DNA of 64,000 nt from Aquabacter cavernae (GCF_003993795.1 NZ_RWKV01000008.1:1513425-1577424); one strand, 5' to 3'; positions 48,259-58,406 are shown, counted from the first letter of the stretch. Translations and numbers: made by a program. Notes: a model not told the origin generated them from the letters alone.

Positions 48259-49443
48259 ATGATCTACGATTTCATCGTCATCGGCGGCGGCATTGTCGGC
48301 CTGTCCACCGCCATGCAACTCGCCGAACGCCGCGCGGGCGCCGCCATACTCGTGCTTGAGAAGGAGGACGGGCTTGCCCGCCACCAGACCGGGCACAATA
48401 GCGGCGTCATCCATGCGGGCATCTATTACGCCCCCGGCAGCTTCAAGGCGGAGCTGTGCCGCAAGGGCGAGGCCGCCACGAAAGCCTTCTGCGCGGCGCA
48501 CGACATCCCGTTCGAGGTCTGCGGGAAGACCCTGGTGGCCACCAGCGACGCGGAAGTGGCGCGCATGAATGCGCTCTATGAGCGGGCGGTGGCCAATAAT
48601 GTGCCGCTGGAGCGCCTCGACGCGGCCGAACTGAAGCGCCGGGAGCCGCGCATCACCGGCCGCGCCGCCTTGTTCGTGCCCACCACGGGCATCGTGGATT
48701 ATCGCCGGGTCTGCGAGGCCATGGGCCGCGAGATCAAGGCGGCAGGCGGGGACATCCGGCTCGGGGCCACCGTCACCGCCATCCGGGAGAGCGGCGACCG
48801 GGTGGAAGTGGTCGCGGGCGGCACCACCTATGCCACCCGCAAGCTCATCGCCTGCTCGGGCCTCCAGTCGGACCGGCTTGCGCGCATGGCGGGGCTCGCC
48901 ATCCGCCATCGCATCATTCCGTTCCGGGGCGAATATTTCCGCCTGCCCGCCCGCCTCAACGATGTGGTGAAGACCCTCATCTATCCCATCCCCGACCCGA
49001 CCCTGCCCTTCCTCGGCATCCATCTCACCCGCATGATCGACGGCTCGGTGACGGTGGGGCCGAACGCGGTGCTGGGCCTTGCGCGGGAGGGTTATCCCAA
49101 GCTCTCCCTGAACCTGCGGGACATGGCCGACACCCTCACCTTCCCCGGCTTCTGGCGCACCCTGACCCATCACCCGGCCGCGACCCTGAAGGAGGCGCGT
49201 AACTCCCTGTTCAAGGCTGGCTATCTGGCGGAATGCCGCAAATATTGCCCGGACCTCACGGCCGAAGATCTCGGTCCCTACCCGGCCGGCATCCGGGCCC
49301 AGGCGGTTCTGACGGACGGCACGCTGGTGCATGACTTCCTGTTCCTGGAAAGCCCCCGAATGCTGCATGTGTGCAACGCCCCCTCCCCGGCGGCCACGTC
49401 CGCCATTCCCATCGGCGCCATGATCGCCGACAAGGTGCTCTGA
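48259..49443 (+). CDS. lhgO: L-2-hydroxyglutarate oxidase
   Basis: A 394-aa FAD-dependent oxidoreductase. DFIVIGGGIVGLSTAMQLAERR at the N-terminus is the FAD-binding loop. LARHQTGHNSGVIHAGIYYAPGSFKAELCRKG is the LhgO signature, and FRGEYFRLP and HLTRMIDGSVTVGPNAVLGLAREGY follow. It oxidises L-2-hydroxyglutarate to 2-oxoglutarate, passing electrons to the quinone pool or oxygen. It ends three bases before the glucan exporter gene, so they may be cotranscribed. Confidence 0.93.
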   Translation: MIYDFIVIGGGIVGLSTAMQLAERRAGAAILVLEKEDGLARHQTGHNSGVIHAGIYYAPGSFKAELCRKGEAATKAFCAAHDIPFEVCGKTLVATSDAEVARMNALYERAVANNVPLERLDAAELKRREPRITGRAALFVPTTGIVDYRRVCEAMGREIKAAGGDIRLGATVTAIRESGDRVEVVAGGTTYATRKLIACSGLQSDRLARMAGLAIRHRIIPFRGEYFRLPARLNDVVKTLIYPIPDPTLPFLGIHLTRMIDGSVTVGPNAVLGLAREGYPKLSLNLRDMADTLTFPGFWRTLTHHPAATLKEARNSLFKAGYLAECRKYCPDLTAEDLGPYPAGIRAQAVLTDGTLVHDFLFLESPRMLHVCNAPSPAATSAIPIGAMIADKVL

Positions 49444-49446
49444 ACC

Positions 49447-51207
49447 ATGGGAACCCTGCTGCGCATCTATGGCCGGGCCCTGCGCCTGCTGGGGCCGCAG
49501 GCCCGCCTCGGCCTGCTGCTGGCGCTGGGCAATGTGGCCCTGGCGGTGGCGCAGTTCGCCGAGCCGGTCCTGTTCGGGCGTATCATCAATGCGCTGGCGG
49601 GCGGCACGGGCGGCGAGCCCCTCACCTTTTCGTCCCTCACCCCCCTGCTCCTCGCCTGGGGGGCCTTCGGGCTGTTCTCCATCGTCGCCGGCGTGCTGGT
49701 CTCGCTCAATGCGGACCGGCTGGCCCATAAGAGGCGGCTCGGCGTGCTCACGGAATATTTCGAGCACGTCCTCCAGCTTCCCCTGGCGTTCCACGGCGAG
49801 ACCCATTCCGGCCGCCTGCTGAAGGTGATGCTCCAGGGCACAGACGCCTTGTGGGGCCTGTGGCTGTCCTTCTTCCGGGAGGATTGCGCGGCCCTGGTGG
49901 CCTTGGTGGTGCTGGTGCCGGTGGGCCTCATCATCAACTGGCGGCTGGGCCTCGTGCTGATCGTGCTGGTGTTCGCCTTCGCGCTCATCACCGCCTATGT
50001 GCTGCGGCGCACGGAGGCCATGCAGCGGGCGGTGGAGGACCACCGCTCCAGCCTCGCCGAGCACGCCACGGACGCGCTGGGCAATGTGGCGCTCATCCAG
50101 AGCTATACCCGCATCGAGGCGGAAGCCTCCCAGTTGCGCGAGACGGCAGGGCGCCTCCTGGCGGCGCAGCTTCCGGTGCTCTCCTGGTGGGCCATCGTGT
50201 CCATGGCCACCAAGTCCGCCACCACCCTCACCATTCTCATCCTGCTGGTGGTGGGCACCTGGCTGCATTTGAACGGGCTCGCGGATATCGGCGAGATCGT
50301 CACCTATGTGGCCTTCGCCACCATGCTCATCGGGCGTCTGGACCACACGGTGGGCTTCGTGAACCGGCTGGTGCTGAGCGCACCGTCGCTTCAGGAATTC
50401 TTCGAGGTTCTGGACACGCGCAGCGAGGTGCGCGAGCGCCCCGGCGCGCGGGATCTGGGGCCGGTGAAGGGCGCGGTGGCCTTCGAGGACGTGTCCTTTT
50501 CCTATGACGGCAAGCGGCCCGCCCTTGCGGACGTGACGCTCACCGCCGCGCCGGGCGAGACCATCGCGCTGGTCGGCTCCACAGGGGCGGGCAAGTCCAC
50601 AGCCTTGGCCTTGCTGCACCGGGTGTTCGACCCGCAATCCGGGCGCATCACCATCGACGGCACGGACATTCGCGACGTCACGCTCGCCTCGCTGCGACGA
50701 CAGATCGGCGTGGTGTTCCAGGAAGCGCTGCTGTTCAACCGCTCCATCGCGGACAATCTGCGGGTGGGGAAGCCGGACGCCACCGAGGCGGAAATGCGCA
50801 CCGCCCTCGCCCGCGCCGAGGCCCTGGACCTTGTGGAGCGCCATCCCGACGGGCTGCGGGCGCGGGTGGGTGAGCGCGGCCGTGCCTTGTCCGGCGGCGA
50901 GCGCCAGCGCCTCGCCATCGCCCGCGCGCTGTTGAAGAACCCGCCCATCCTGATCCTGGACGAAGCCACCAGCGCGCTGGACGCCGCCACCGAGGCCAAG
51001 GTGCAGGCGGCGCTGGACGCGGTGATGGAGGGGCGGACTACCTTCGTCATCGCCCACCGGCTCGCCACGGTGCGCGATGCGGACCGCATCCTCGTGTTCG
51101 AGCATGGACAGGTGGTGGAAGCGGGAACGTTCGTTGACCTGGTGGCGCAGGGCGGCCGCTTCGCCCGTCTCGCCCAGGCCCAGTTCCTCACGCCCGCCAC
51201 GCCCTAA
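49447..51207 (+). CDS. ndvA: Cyclic beta-1,2-glucan ABC exporter (NdvA/ChvA type)
   Basis: A 586-aa fused permease-ATPase. The six-helix exporter domain (residues 15-330) contains [37 protein letters not shown] with the coupling helix. The ATPase has Walker [23 protein letters not shown], signature [24 protein letters not shown] and Walker [13 protein letters not shown]. The sequence matches NdvA, which exports osmoregulated periplasmic glucans, important for surface properties and plant interaction. No ndvB synthase is in the window. Confidence 0.9.
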   Translation: MGTLLRIYGRALRLLGPQARLGLLLALGNVALAVAQFAEPVLFGRIINALAGGTGGEPLTFSSLTPLLLAWGAFGLFSIVAGVLVSLNADRLAHKRRLGVLTEYFEHVLQLPLAFHGETHSGRLLKVMLQGTDALWGLWLSFFREDCAALVALVVLVPVGLIINWRLGLVLIVLVFAFALITAYVLRRTEAMQRAVEDHRSSLAEHATDALGNVALIQSYTRIEAEASQLRETAGRLLAAQLPVLSWWAIVSMATKSATTLTILILLVVGTWLHLNGLADIGEIVTYVAFATMLIGRLDHTVGFVNRLVLSAPSLQEFFEVLDTRSEVRERPGARDLGPVKGAVAFEDVSFSYDGKRPALADVTLTAAPGETIALVGSTGAGKSTALALLHRVFDPQSGRITIDGTDIRDVTLASLRRQIGVVFQEALLFNRSIADNLRVGKPDATEAEMRTALARAEALDLVERHPDGLRARVGERGRALSGGERQRLAIARALLKNPPILILDEATSALDAATEAKVQAALDAVMEGRTTFVIAHRLATVRDADRILVFEHGQVVEAGTFVDLVAQGGRFARLAQAQFLTPATP

Positions 51208-51345
51208 GCCTCCGCAGGGCGCCGGAAACCCAGCTGGGCCTTGAGCTTGCTCGGTGAAACACCGGAGCGGGCCGTTTCGGCTTTCCCGCGCCTGCGAAAA
51301 GCGTTACAGAGTGTGTCGGGGCTGTTACCTGACACGGAGCGAACT

Positions 51346-52881
51346 TTGCCGGGCTTGACCAGTCTGCGCGTGAAGGGCGCAGTGCATCGATTGGCCCTGG
51401 CTGCGCTTGCGCTGGGCCTTATCGGTAGTGCCGCGCGCGCAACGCCCATCCTCCTTGTGGAAGCGGAAACCGGCAAGGTTCTGGAGCAGCAGGAAGCCGG
51501 GCGCCCCTGGTATCCCGCCTCCGTCACCAAGCTGATGACCGTCTATGTGGCGCTCAACGCGGTGCGTGAGGGTCGCCTGTCCATGGACACGCCGCTCACC
51601 GTCTCGACCATGGCCGCGTCCCAGTCGCCCACCAAGATGGGCTTCCCGGTGGGCACCAAGGTCACGCTCGACAATGCCCTGAAGATGCTCATGGTGAAGT
51701 CCGCCAACGACATGGCGGTCACCATCGCCGAAGGCGTCGGCGGCTCACATGCGGACTTCATCCAGGAGATGAACGCCACCGCCGCGCGGCTCGGAATGAG
51801 CGCCACCCATTATGAAAATCCCAACGGCCTGCCGGACGCGGGCCAGGTGACCACCGCGCGCGACCTCGCCATTCTCGCCCGCCACCTCATCTATGATTTC
51901 CCCGAGCACGAGATGCTGTTCCGCATCCCGGCCATCCGGCTCGGCAAGACGGTGATGCGCAACTATAATCGCCTCATCGACCGCTATCCCGGCGCCGACG
52001 GTATGAAGACCGGCTTCATCTGCGCCTCCGGCTTCAATCTGGTGGCCTCCGCCTCGCGCAACGGCAAGCGGCTCATCGCGGTGATTCTCGGTGCCCCCTC
52101 CGCGGTGGCGCGCACCGAGCAGGCGGCCCTGCTGTTCGAGAAGGGCTTCCAGCCCGCCTGGAATATCTTCGGCGCCTCCTCACCCGGCCTGGAAAGCATC
52201 GCCAACCAGACCACCGAGCCGGTGGACATGAACATCTGCAACCGCAAGCGTGCCGTCGCCGCTGCGGAGAATGAGGACGAGAACCTCTATTCGCAGGGCC
52301 CCGGCGCCAGTTCCTTTGCGGTGTCCGCCGCCGTGGCCGCCGGTTTCAGCAAAGGCGAGGGCGCGGCCCTGCTCCAGACCCTTCCCCCGTCCATGCCGCC
52401 GGTGCGGGTCTATGTGGGCCCAGCCAGCGCCACGCCCAGCCAGCAGGACGAAGCCCTGGCGAGCGCACGGGGAACCCCGCCCGACGCCCAGGCCAAGACG
52501 GCGGGTGACAAACCCTCCGGCAAGCAGAAGACGGCTGTGATCACCCCCGCAGGCAGCGAGCCCGCCAAGCCTGCGGCTGCGAAGCCCACTGCTGCGAAGC
52601 CTGCCGCGAAGCCGGCGGCCAAGCCCGCCTCCGACGATGCGTCCGATGACGCCCCGGCCGCGAAGCCCAAGACCCAAGCCGCGAAGCCGGCCCAGGCCGC
52701 GCCAGCCCAAGCCGCGAAGCCGGCACCGGCGGCCAAGCCCGCGCCCGCCGCGAAGCCCGCCGCTGCCGCCAAGCCGAGCACGCAATCCGCCGCGACCACC
52801 ACGGGCGCATCGACCGCCGCGCCTGCTCCGGCGGCCGATCCCAACGTCTTCGGCCCGCCGCCCACCCGTCCCGGCACCTGA
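51346..52881 (+). CDS. D-alanyl-D-alanine carboxypeptidase (S11 family) with Ala-Lys-Pro tail
   Basis: A 511-aa secreted penicillin-binding protein. A signal (KGAVHRLALAALALGLIGSAARA) precedes the catalytic domain: SVTK with Ser59 and Lys62, SAN at 119-121, and KTG in GADGMKTGFI near residue 228. The domain ends near 330. From about 395 to the end is a long low-complexity tail of AAKPA-type repeats, which probably binds or spans the envelope. It removes the terminal D-Ala of stem peptides. The TTG at 51346 is chosen because GGAG at 51336-51339 lies six bases before it. Confidence 0.9.
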   Translation: MPGLTSLRVKGAVHRLALAALALGLIGSAARATPILLVEAETGKVLEQQEAGRPWYPASVTKLMTVYVALNAVREGRLSMDTPLTVSTMAASQSPTKMGFPVGTKVTLDNALKMLMVKSANDMAVTIAEGVGGSHADFIQEMNATAARLGMSATHYENPNGLPDAGQVTTARDLAILARHLIYDFPEHEMLFRIPAIRLGKTVMRNYNRLIDRYPGADGMKTGFICASGFNLVASASRNGKRLIAVILGAPSAVARTEQAALLFEKGFQPAWNIFGASSPGLESIANQTTEPVDMNICNRKRAVAAAENEDENLYSQGPGASSFAVSAAVAAGFSKGEGAALLQTLPPSMPPVRVYVGPASATPSQQDEALASARGTPPDAQAKTAGDKPSGKQKTAVITPAGSEPAKPAAAKPTAAKPAAKPAAKPASDDASDDAPAAKPKTQAAKPAQAAPAQAAKPAPAAKPAPAAKPAAAAKPSTQSAATTTGASTAAPAPAADPNVFGPPPTRPGT

Positions 52882-52900
52882 GCGCAGCGGAACCCTGCCC

Positions 52901-54037
52901 GTGAGCGATGCCGACGCCCCCGCCCGTCGTCCGGCGGGACCTCTGCCCCCTATCCCTGTCACGGTGCTGACGGGGTTCCTCGGCGCGGGGAAGACCACGC
53001 TTCTCAACCGCCTGCTGGTCGATCCCGCCCTCAGCGATACCGCCGTGCTCATCAACGAGTTCGGCGAGATCGGCCTCGACCACCTGTTCGTGCGGGAGGT
53101 GAAGGACGGGGTGGTGCTGCTGGCCAGCGGCTGCCTGTGCTGCACGGTGCGCGGCGATCTCGTCTCCGCGCTGGAGGATTTGCTGCGCGGGCGCGACAAT
53201 AACCGCCTGCCGCCCTTCAACCGCGTGGTGGTGGAGACCACCGGCCTCGCGGACCCCGCGCCCATCCTCTTCACCCTCATGAGCCATCCCTATCTGGTGC
53301 TGCGCTATCGCCTGGACGGGGTGGTGACGGTGGTCGATGCCGTGAACGGCATGGCCACGCTGGACGCCCAGCCCGAGGCGGTGAAGCAGGCCGCCGTGGC
53401 CGACCGCATCGTCCTCACCAAGAGCGACCTGATGGACGGCCGGGAAGACGCGCTCGCGGCGCTCACGGCCCGCCTCAGGCAGCTTGCGCCCGGCGCGCCG
53501 ATTCTGGACGCAACGCGGGGCGAGGCCACCGCCGAGGCGCTGCTGGGGGCCGGGCTCTACGATCCCGCCACCAAGATTCCCGACGTGACGCGCTGGCTCG
53601 CGGAGGAGCGCATCGCCGCCGCCGAGGCGGAGGGCGGCCATGATCCGAACCGGCACGACGACCGCATCCGCGCCTTCACCATCGCCACGGACGCGGCGGT
53701 CTCCGCCTCCACCCTGGACCTGTTCCTGGAGCTTCTGCGCGCCACCTATGGGGAGAAGCTGCTGCGCCTGAAAGGCGTAGTGAAGCTGGCGGACGACCCG
53801 TCCGCGCCCGTGGTGCTGCACGGCGTCCAGCATGTGATGCATCCGCCCGCCCGGCTTGCCGCATGGCCTGACGACGATACCCGCACCCGGCTTGTCATGA
53901 TCGTGCGCGATCTGGATCCGGACGTGGTGCGCCGCCTGTTCGCCGCCTTCCTTGGCGTGCCCCAGATCGACATGCCGGACCGGGAGGCGCTGATGGACAA
54001 TCCCCTCGCCCCGGCAGGCCTGAAGGGTGGACGATGA
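52901..54037 (+). CDS. CobW/COG0523-family GTP-binding protein
   Basis: A 378-aa metal-chaperone GTPase. VTVLTGFLGAGKTTLLNRLL is the P-loop, VLINEFGEIGLDHLFV switch region, LLASGCLCCTVRGDL the CxCC metal site, VVETTGLADPAPILFTL and LTKSDL complete the GTPase. The C-terminal CobW domain begins near 230 and includes RIRAFTIATDAAVSAS. These proteins deliver zinc or cobalt to enzymes; the target is unknown. The GTG at 52901 has only a weak ribosome-binding site. The stop overlaps the next start as ATGA. Confidence 0.9.
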   Translation: MSDADAPARRPAGPLPPIPVTVLTGFLGAGKTTLLNRLLVDPALSDTAVLINEFGEIGLDHLFVREVKDGVVLLASGCLCCTVRGDLVSALEDLLRGRDNNRLPPFNRVVVETTGLADPAPILFTLMSHPYLVLRYRLDGVVTVVDAVNGMATLDAQPEAVKQAAVADRIVLTKSDLMDGREDALAALTARLRQLAPGAPILDATRGEATAEALLGAGLYDPATKIPDVTRWLAEERIAAAEAEGGHDPNRHDDRIRAFTIATDAAVSASTLDLFLELLRATYGEKLLRLKGVVKLADDPSAPVVLHGVQHVMHPPARLAAWPDDDTRTRLVMIVRDLDPDVVRRLFAAFLGVPQIDMPDREALMDNPLAPAGLKGGR

Positions 54038-54597
54038 GCACCATTCCCTCCCCCGCCGACATCGTCGCCTTCTGGCGCGCCGCCGGACCCGAGAAATGGT
54101 TCTCGGCTGACCCGGCCTTCGACTGCCAGGTGCGCGAAGCGCTGCTGCCCGCCCATCTCGACGCCGTGGCGCGCGGGGCGGGCGCCAGCCCGCTGCCGGA
54201 CTATGAGGACGATGCGCAAGGTGCCCTCGCCCTCGTCCTGCTGCTGGACCAGGTGCCGCGCAATGTGTTCCGGGGCACGCCGAGCGCCTTCGCGTCGGAC
54301 GAAGCCGCCCGCCTCGTGGCGGAGCGGGCGCTGGCCAAGGGGCTCGATGCCCAGGTGGAGCCCGCCTTGCGCGGCTTCCTCTATCTGCCCTTCATGCATG
54401 CGGAGGATATCGCCCTCCAGGAGCGGTGCGTCGGGCTCTATGAGGCGCTGGGCGCCACCGAGGAGCTGCATTACGCCCGCATCCACCGGGACATCATCGC
54501 CCGCTTCGGCCGCTTCCCCCACCGCAATCCCATTCTCGGCCGGGCCACGAGCGAGGCGGAACGGCAATTCCTCGTCGAGGGCGGCTTTTCCGGCTGA
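54034..54597 (+). CDS. DUF924 family protein
   Basis: A 187-aa helical protein with the DUF924 pattern: DIVAFWRAAGPEKWFSADPAFDCQVRE at the start, LALVLLLDQVPRNVFRGTPSAFASDEAAR near residue 68 and ALRGFLYLPFMHAEDIALQERCVGLY near 110, ending FGRFPHRNPILGRATSEAE. Function is unknown; the fold is tetratricopeptide-like in relatives. It overlaps the CobW-like gene by four bases and ends nine bases from a convergent gene. Confidence 0.87.
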   Translation: MSTIPSPADIVAFWRAAGPEKWFSADPAFDCQVREALLPAHLDAVARGAGASPLPDYEDDAQGALALVLLLDQVPRNVFRGTPSAFASDEAARLVAERALAKGLDAQVEPALRGFLYLPFMHAEDIALQERCVGLYEALGATEELHYARIHRDIIARFGRFPHRNPILGRATSEAERQFLVEGGFSG

Positions 54598-54606
54598 GGC
54601 GTGGGA

Positions 54607-55833
54607 TCAGGCGTCCCTCGCCGGCAGTCCCAGATGCGCCAGCACGCCGCCCGCTGCCGCCCAGCCGGTGGCGAAGCAGGCCTGGAGCAGATAGCCGCCG
54701 GTGGGAGCCTCCCAATCCAGCATCTCGCCGCAGGCGAACACGCCCGGCAGCGCCTTCAGCATGAAATGGCCGTCCAGCCCCTCCCAGGCGAGTCCGCCTG
54801 CGCTGGAAATGGCCCGCTCCAGCCCCGCCACCCCGGTGACGCGCAACGCAACGGCCTTGATGCGCGCGGCCAGCGCGTACGCATCGGCAGGCGGCGCGCC
54901 CCCTTCCCGCAGCAGCGCGGCGGCGATGGGAGAGAGGCCCGCGCCCTTGCGCAGGCGGTTCGCAAGAGACTGGCTGGGCGGAACGGCGGATAGCTTCTGC
55001 GCGAGTTGGGCCTGGGTTCGGTCGGGCCGCAGGTCCAGCGCGAGGTCCGCATGCCCCTGCGCATCCACCGTGTCGCGGATCAGCGCCGACAGGGCATAGA
55101 CCGCCCCGCCCTCCAGCCCCGACTGCGTGACCATGGCCTCGCCCCGTACGCTGCGCCCGCCGCAGGTGAGTGCGATGCGCTTCAGCGGCTCGCCCGCCCA
55201 GCGCTCGGCAAAGGTCGCGGACCAGGGGATGAGAACCCCCATATTGGCGGGGCGAAAGGGCGTTCCCGCCACCCCGCGTTCGGCCAGCATGCCGCGCCAT
55301 CCGCCATCCGCGCCGAGCCGTGGCCAGGAGGCACCGCCCAAGGCGAGGACCGTAGCCGAGGGCCGCAACGAGAGCACACCCTCCGGCGCCTGGAAGCGCA
55401 GCGCGCCTTCATCATCCCAACCGAGCCAATGGTGGCGGGGGTGCATGGCCACCCCGTGGTCCGCAAGCCTGCGCAGCCAGGCGCGCAACAGGGGCGATGC
55501 CTTGAAGCTGCGGGGAAAGACGCGCCCGCTGGAGCCCACGAAGGTCTCCTCCCCGAGGTCTATCGCGAAGGCGCGCAGCGCTTCGGGCGGGAAAGCCCGC
55601 ACCGCCGCCAGCAAAGCGGGCGCGGGCGGGCGATAGCGCGCGAGAAAATCCGGCAGGGGTTCGGAATGGGTGAGATTCAGGCCCCCGCGGCCCGCCATGA
55701 GGAATTTGCGCGCCGGTGACGGCATGCGATCGAAGATATCCACCCGCACGCCTGCACGCGCAAGACGAGTGGCGGCCATAAGGCCCGCAGGCCCGGCGCC
55801 GATGACGCAGGCGGTGGCGCAATTCCTGTCCAT
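54607..55833 (-). CDS. TIGR03862-type NAD(P)/FAD flavoprotein (BaiN/YhiN-like)
   Basis: A 408-aa flavoprotein. ACVIGAGPAGLMAATRLARAGVRVDIFDR is the FAD-binding loop and ARKFLMAGRGGLNLTHSEPLPDFLARY the family marker. GSSGRVFPRSFKASPLLRAWL and VLALGGASWPRLGADGGWR follow, and the C-terminus has PGVFACGEMLDWEAPTGGYLLQACFATG. The likely role is reduction of an unsaturated substrate; no substrate is assigned. The ATG at 55833 starts the FAD domain. Confidence 0.88.
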   Translation of the reverse strand: MDRNCATACVIGAGPAGLMAATRLARAGVRVDIFDRMPSPARKFLMAGRGGLNLTHSEPLPDFLARYRPPAPALLAAVRAFPPEALRAFAIDLGEETFVGSSGRVFPRSFKASPLLRAWLRRLADHGVAMHPRHHWLGWDDEGALRFQAPEGVLSLRPSATVLALGGASWPRLGADGGWRGMLAERGVAGTPFRPANMGVLIPWSATFAERWAGEPLKRIALTCGGRSVRGEAMVTQSGLEGGAVYALSALIRDTVDAQGHADLALDLRPDRTQAQLAQKLSAVPPSQSLANRLRKGAGLSPIAAALLREGGAPPADAYALAARIKAVALRVTGVAGLERAISSAGGLAWEGLDGHFMLKALPGVFACGEMLDWEAPTGGYLLQACFATGWAAAGGVLAHLGLPARDA

Positions 55834-55961
55834 GCCTGGGTTTTTGCCTGCGCATGGCCGCACTGTCCATGCGCACTCTGTATTTATTACCATTCCTTAT
55901 GTGGACGGACGCCGCCATATCTGCCATGCCCTAGCGCGGCTGGGGGGTTGGAAGGCCCCTA

Positions 55962-57050
55962 ATGGATACAAAGTTCGTCAGGCAACGCACATTGATCATC
56001 AGGCTGCTGCTGGGTTGCGGCATCCTGTGCACGAGCGCCCTCTGGCTGTTCGAGGGACGTTTCGGCCTGCTCTCCGAATATGACCGCTACGGCTACCCGC
56101 TGCTGCTGACCGGCTTCGGCCTGAGCTTCGGCCTGCTGCTGGCCGTGCCGCGCCTGCGCGCCGTCGCGGAAATCATCGGCTATTCCACCTTCGTGCTCTA
56201 TTGCGCCTGCGCGGTGCTGGCCTTCCCCACGCTGCCCACGAACACGCGCCTCTACACCATCGCCAACACCCTGCAATGGATGCCGCTGATCTATGTGACG
56301 GCCTTCCTCCTGTTCAAGCAGCGCAAGGCCATGCTGGCGGCGGGCGGCGCCTTCGGCCTGAGCCTCGCCGCGCTGGCCTGGACGGTGGCCACGGGCACCG
56401 CGGGCACCTGGAGCGCCATCCACGCCTCGCTGATCCTTAACGCCTATGCGGTGCATCTGCTGACGCTGCTGGCCCTGTCGCTGTTCGTGGTGACCCAGTC
56501 CGCGTTCGAGCGCATGCGCAAGCGCACCCTGGTGCTGGAGAGCGCTGCCTTCTCCGATGCCCTGACCGGCGTCGCCAACCGGCGCGGCCTGGAGCGCATC
56601 CTCATGCGGCACGCCGAGCAGCCCGGCATGCCCATGGCGCTGATCCTCCTGGACATGGACCATTTCAAGCGCGTCAACGACCGGCGCGGGCATGTGTTCG
56701 GCGACAGGGTCCTCCAGACCGTGGTGGACGCCCTGGGAGGCGCCCTGCGCGCCGACGACCTGCTGGGGCGGTGGGGCGGCGACGAATTCCTGGTGCTGGC
56801 GGACGGCACATCCGTGGAAGACGCGCGCGCTTTGGCGGAACGCCTGCGCAGCGCGGCGGCGGCATTGCCGGCCAGCGCGAGCGGCGGTGTCACCCTGTCT
56901 GCGGGCGTGTCCCTGTGGGATGGCGAGGGGGGCCTGGAAGAGGCGCTGCGGCGGGTGGATATCGCCCTGTATGCCGCCAAGAATCAGGGCCGCGACCGCG
57001 TCGCCATGGCCGAGACCACCATCCACGGAACCACCCGGGCGAAGGTCTGA
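55962..57050 (+). CDS. Diguanylate cyclase with membrane sensor
   Basis: A 362-aa GGDEF protein. Residues 10-185 form five or six membrane helices, and the GGDEF domain begins with LTGVANRRGLERIL near 205. The active site GRWGGDEFLVLADG is intact. The RADD immediately upstream of LLGRW is a complete inhibitory site. It would make cyclic di-GMP and control motility, attachment or envelope traits. It is divergent from the flavoprotein and followed by paired terminators shared with ccr. Confidence 0.93.
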   Translation: MDTKFVRQRTLIIRLLLGCGILCTSALWLFEGRFGLLSEYDRYGYPLLLTGFGLSFGLLLAVPRLRAVAEIIGYSTFVLYCACAVLAFPTLPTNTRLYTIANTLQWMPLIYVTAFLLFKQRKAMLAAGGAFGLSLAALAWTVATGTAGTWSAIHASLILNAYAVHLLTLLALSLFVVTQSAFERMRKRTLVLESAAFSDALTGVANRRGLERILMRHAEQPGMPMALILLDMDHFKRVNDRRGHVFGDRVLQTVVDALGGALRADDLLGRWGGDEFLVLADGTSVEDARALAERLRSAAAALPASASGGVTLSAGVSLWDGEGGLEEALRRVDIALYAAKNQGRDRVAMAETTIHGTTRAKV

Positions 57051-57056
57051 GGCAAG

Positions 57057-57114
57057 CGGCGCCGGTCTTGACCGGCGCCGAACAGTGTCACGCGCAAGAG
57101 CCCCGCGGGGCTCT
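57057..57114. terminator. Tandem hairpins between the diguanylate cyclase and ccr
   Basis: First stem: 11 bp, 57057-57067 with 57070-57080. Second: AGAGCCCCGCGGGGCTCT at 57097-57114, a perfect 18-base palindrome. They sit in the 69 bases between converging stops. No strong T run follows either, so their terminator role is inferred from position and stem strength. Confidence 0.6.
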
Positions 57115-57119
57115 CGTCT

Positions 57120-58406
57120 TCAGGCCTCGCTGGAGGCTTCCAGCACATCCTCAAGGGTGCGCAGGCCCGCGCGCGGCGAATTCACCAGCACGGCCATGTT
57201 GCCGGGCGCGTGCTGGTTCTTCCACATCTTGGTGTGCGCGTGCGGGATGCGGTCCCAGGGGAACACCTCGGACATGCAGGGATCCACGCGCCGGTCGATG
57301 ATGAACTGGTTCGCGCCCGACGCCTGCTTGAGGTGCGCAAAGTGCGAGCCCTGGACGCGCTTCTGGCGCATCCACACATAGCGGGCGTCGAAGGTGAGGT
57401 TGAAGCCGGTCGTGCCGGCGCAGAACACCACCATGCCGCCGCGCTTCACCACGAGGCACGAGACCGGGAAGGTCTGCTCGCCGGGATGCTCGAACACGAT
57501 GTCCACGTCGCGCTTGCCGGTAATGTCCCAGATGGCCTTGCCGAACTTGCGGGCTTCCTTGGTCCACTCGACATATTCAGGCGAGTTGACCGTGGGCATC
57601 TGGCCCCAGCACTTGAAGTCCTTGCGGTTGATCACGCCCTTGGCGCCGAGGCCGAGGACATAGTCGCGCTTGGAATCGTCGGAGATGACGCCGATCACAT
57701 GGGCGCCGGAGGCGGCGGCGAGTTGAACGCCGAACACGCCGAGGCCACCCGAGGCGCCCCACACCAGCACGTTGTCACCCGGCTTCACCGTGTGCGGCGG
57801 ATGCCCGAACAGCATGCGGTAGGCCGTGGCCATGGTCAGGGTGTAGCAGGCGGACTCTTCCCAGGTGAGGTGCTTGGGGCGCGGCATGAGCTGGCGCGCC
57901 TGGACACGGCAGAACTGGGCGAAGGAGCCATCCGGGGTCTCATAGCCCCAGATGCGCTGGGACGGCGAGAACATGGGATCGCCGCCGTTACATTCCTCGT
58001 CGTCGCCGTCGTCCTGGTTACAGTGGACGACCACTTCGTCGCCCACCTTCCAGCGGGTGACCTTGGGGCCTACGGCCCACACGATGCCCGAGGCATCGGA
58101 GCCGGCGATGTGGAACGGCGCCTTGTGCACGTCGAAAGGCGTGATCGGCTGCCCGAGACCGGCCCAGATGCCGTTGTAATTGACGCCGGCGGCCATCACG
58201 AGCACCAGCACGTCGGTCTCGCCCAGTTCCCATGTGGGAACCACTTCCACCTGGAACGAATCCTCGGGCGCACCATGGCGCTCGCGACGGATGGCCCAGG
58301 CGTACATCTTCGCGGGAACATGGCCGAGCGGCGGGATCTCGCCGACCTCGTACAGGTCCTTCAGCTCGGAGCCGTTAGGCGCGCTTGCCCTCGCGATCTG
58401 GCTCAT
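57120..58406 (-). CDS. ccr: Crotonyl-CoA carboxylase/reductase
   Basis: A 428-aa MDR-fold enzyme that reductively carboxylates crotonyl-CoA to ethylmalonyl-CoA using NADPH. VAAGVNYNGIWAGLGQP is seen as VMAAGVNYNGIWAGLG, HIAGSDASGIVWAVGPKVTRWKVGDEVVVHCNQDDGDDEECNGGDPMF is the Ccr-specific loop, and VWGASGGLGVFGVQLAAASGAHVIGVIS the nucleotide loop. The length is normal. It is divergent from ethylmalonyl-CoA mutase, so the two enzymes of the ethylmalonyl-CoA pathway share a promoter region. This is the key step for growth on C1/C2 compounds without isocitrate lyase. Confidence 0.97.
   Translation of the reverse strand: MSQIARASAPNGSELKDLYEVGEIPPLGHVPAKMYAWAIRRERHGAPEDSFQVEVVPTWELGETDVLVLVMAAGVNYNGIWAGLGQPITPFDVHKAPFHIAGSDASGIVWAVGPKVTRWKVGDEVVVHCNQDDGDDEECNGGDPMFSPSQRIWGYETPDGSFAQFCRVQARQLMPRPKHLTWEESACYTLTMATAYRMLFGHPPHTVKPGDNVLVWGASGGLGVFGVQLAAASGAHVIGVISDDSKRDYVLGLGAKGVINRKDFKCWGQMPTVNSPEYVEWTKEARKFGKAIWDITGKRDVDIVFEHPGEQTFPVSCLVVKRGGMVVFCAGTTGFNLTFDARYVWMRQKRVQGSHFAHLKQASGANQFIIDRRVDPCMSEVFPWDRIPHAHTKMWKNQHAPGNMAVLVNSPRAGLRTLEDVLEASSEA

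Noticed and set aside
48121..51105. 994-aa minus-strand frame opposite lhgO and ndvA
   Set aside because: Both plus-strand genes have full domain evidence, so the long frame is a composition artefact.
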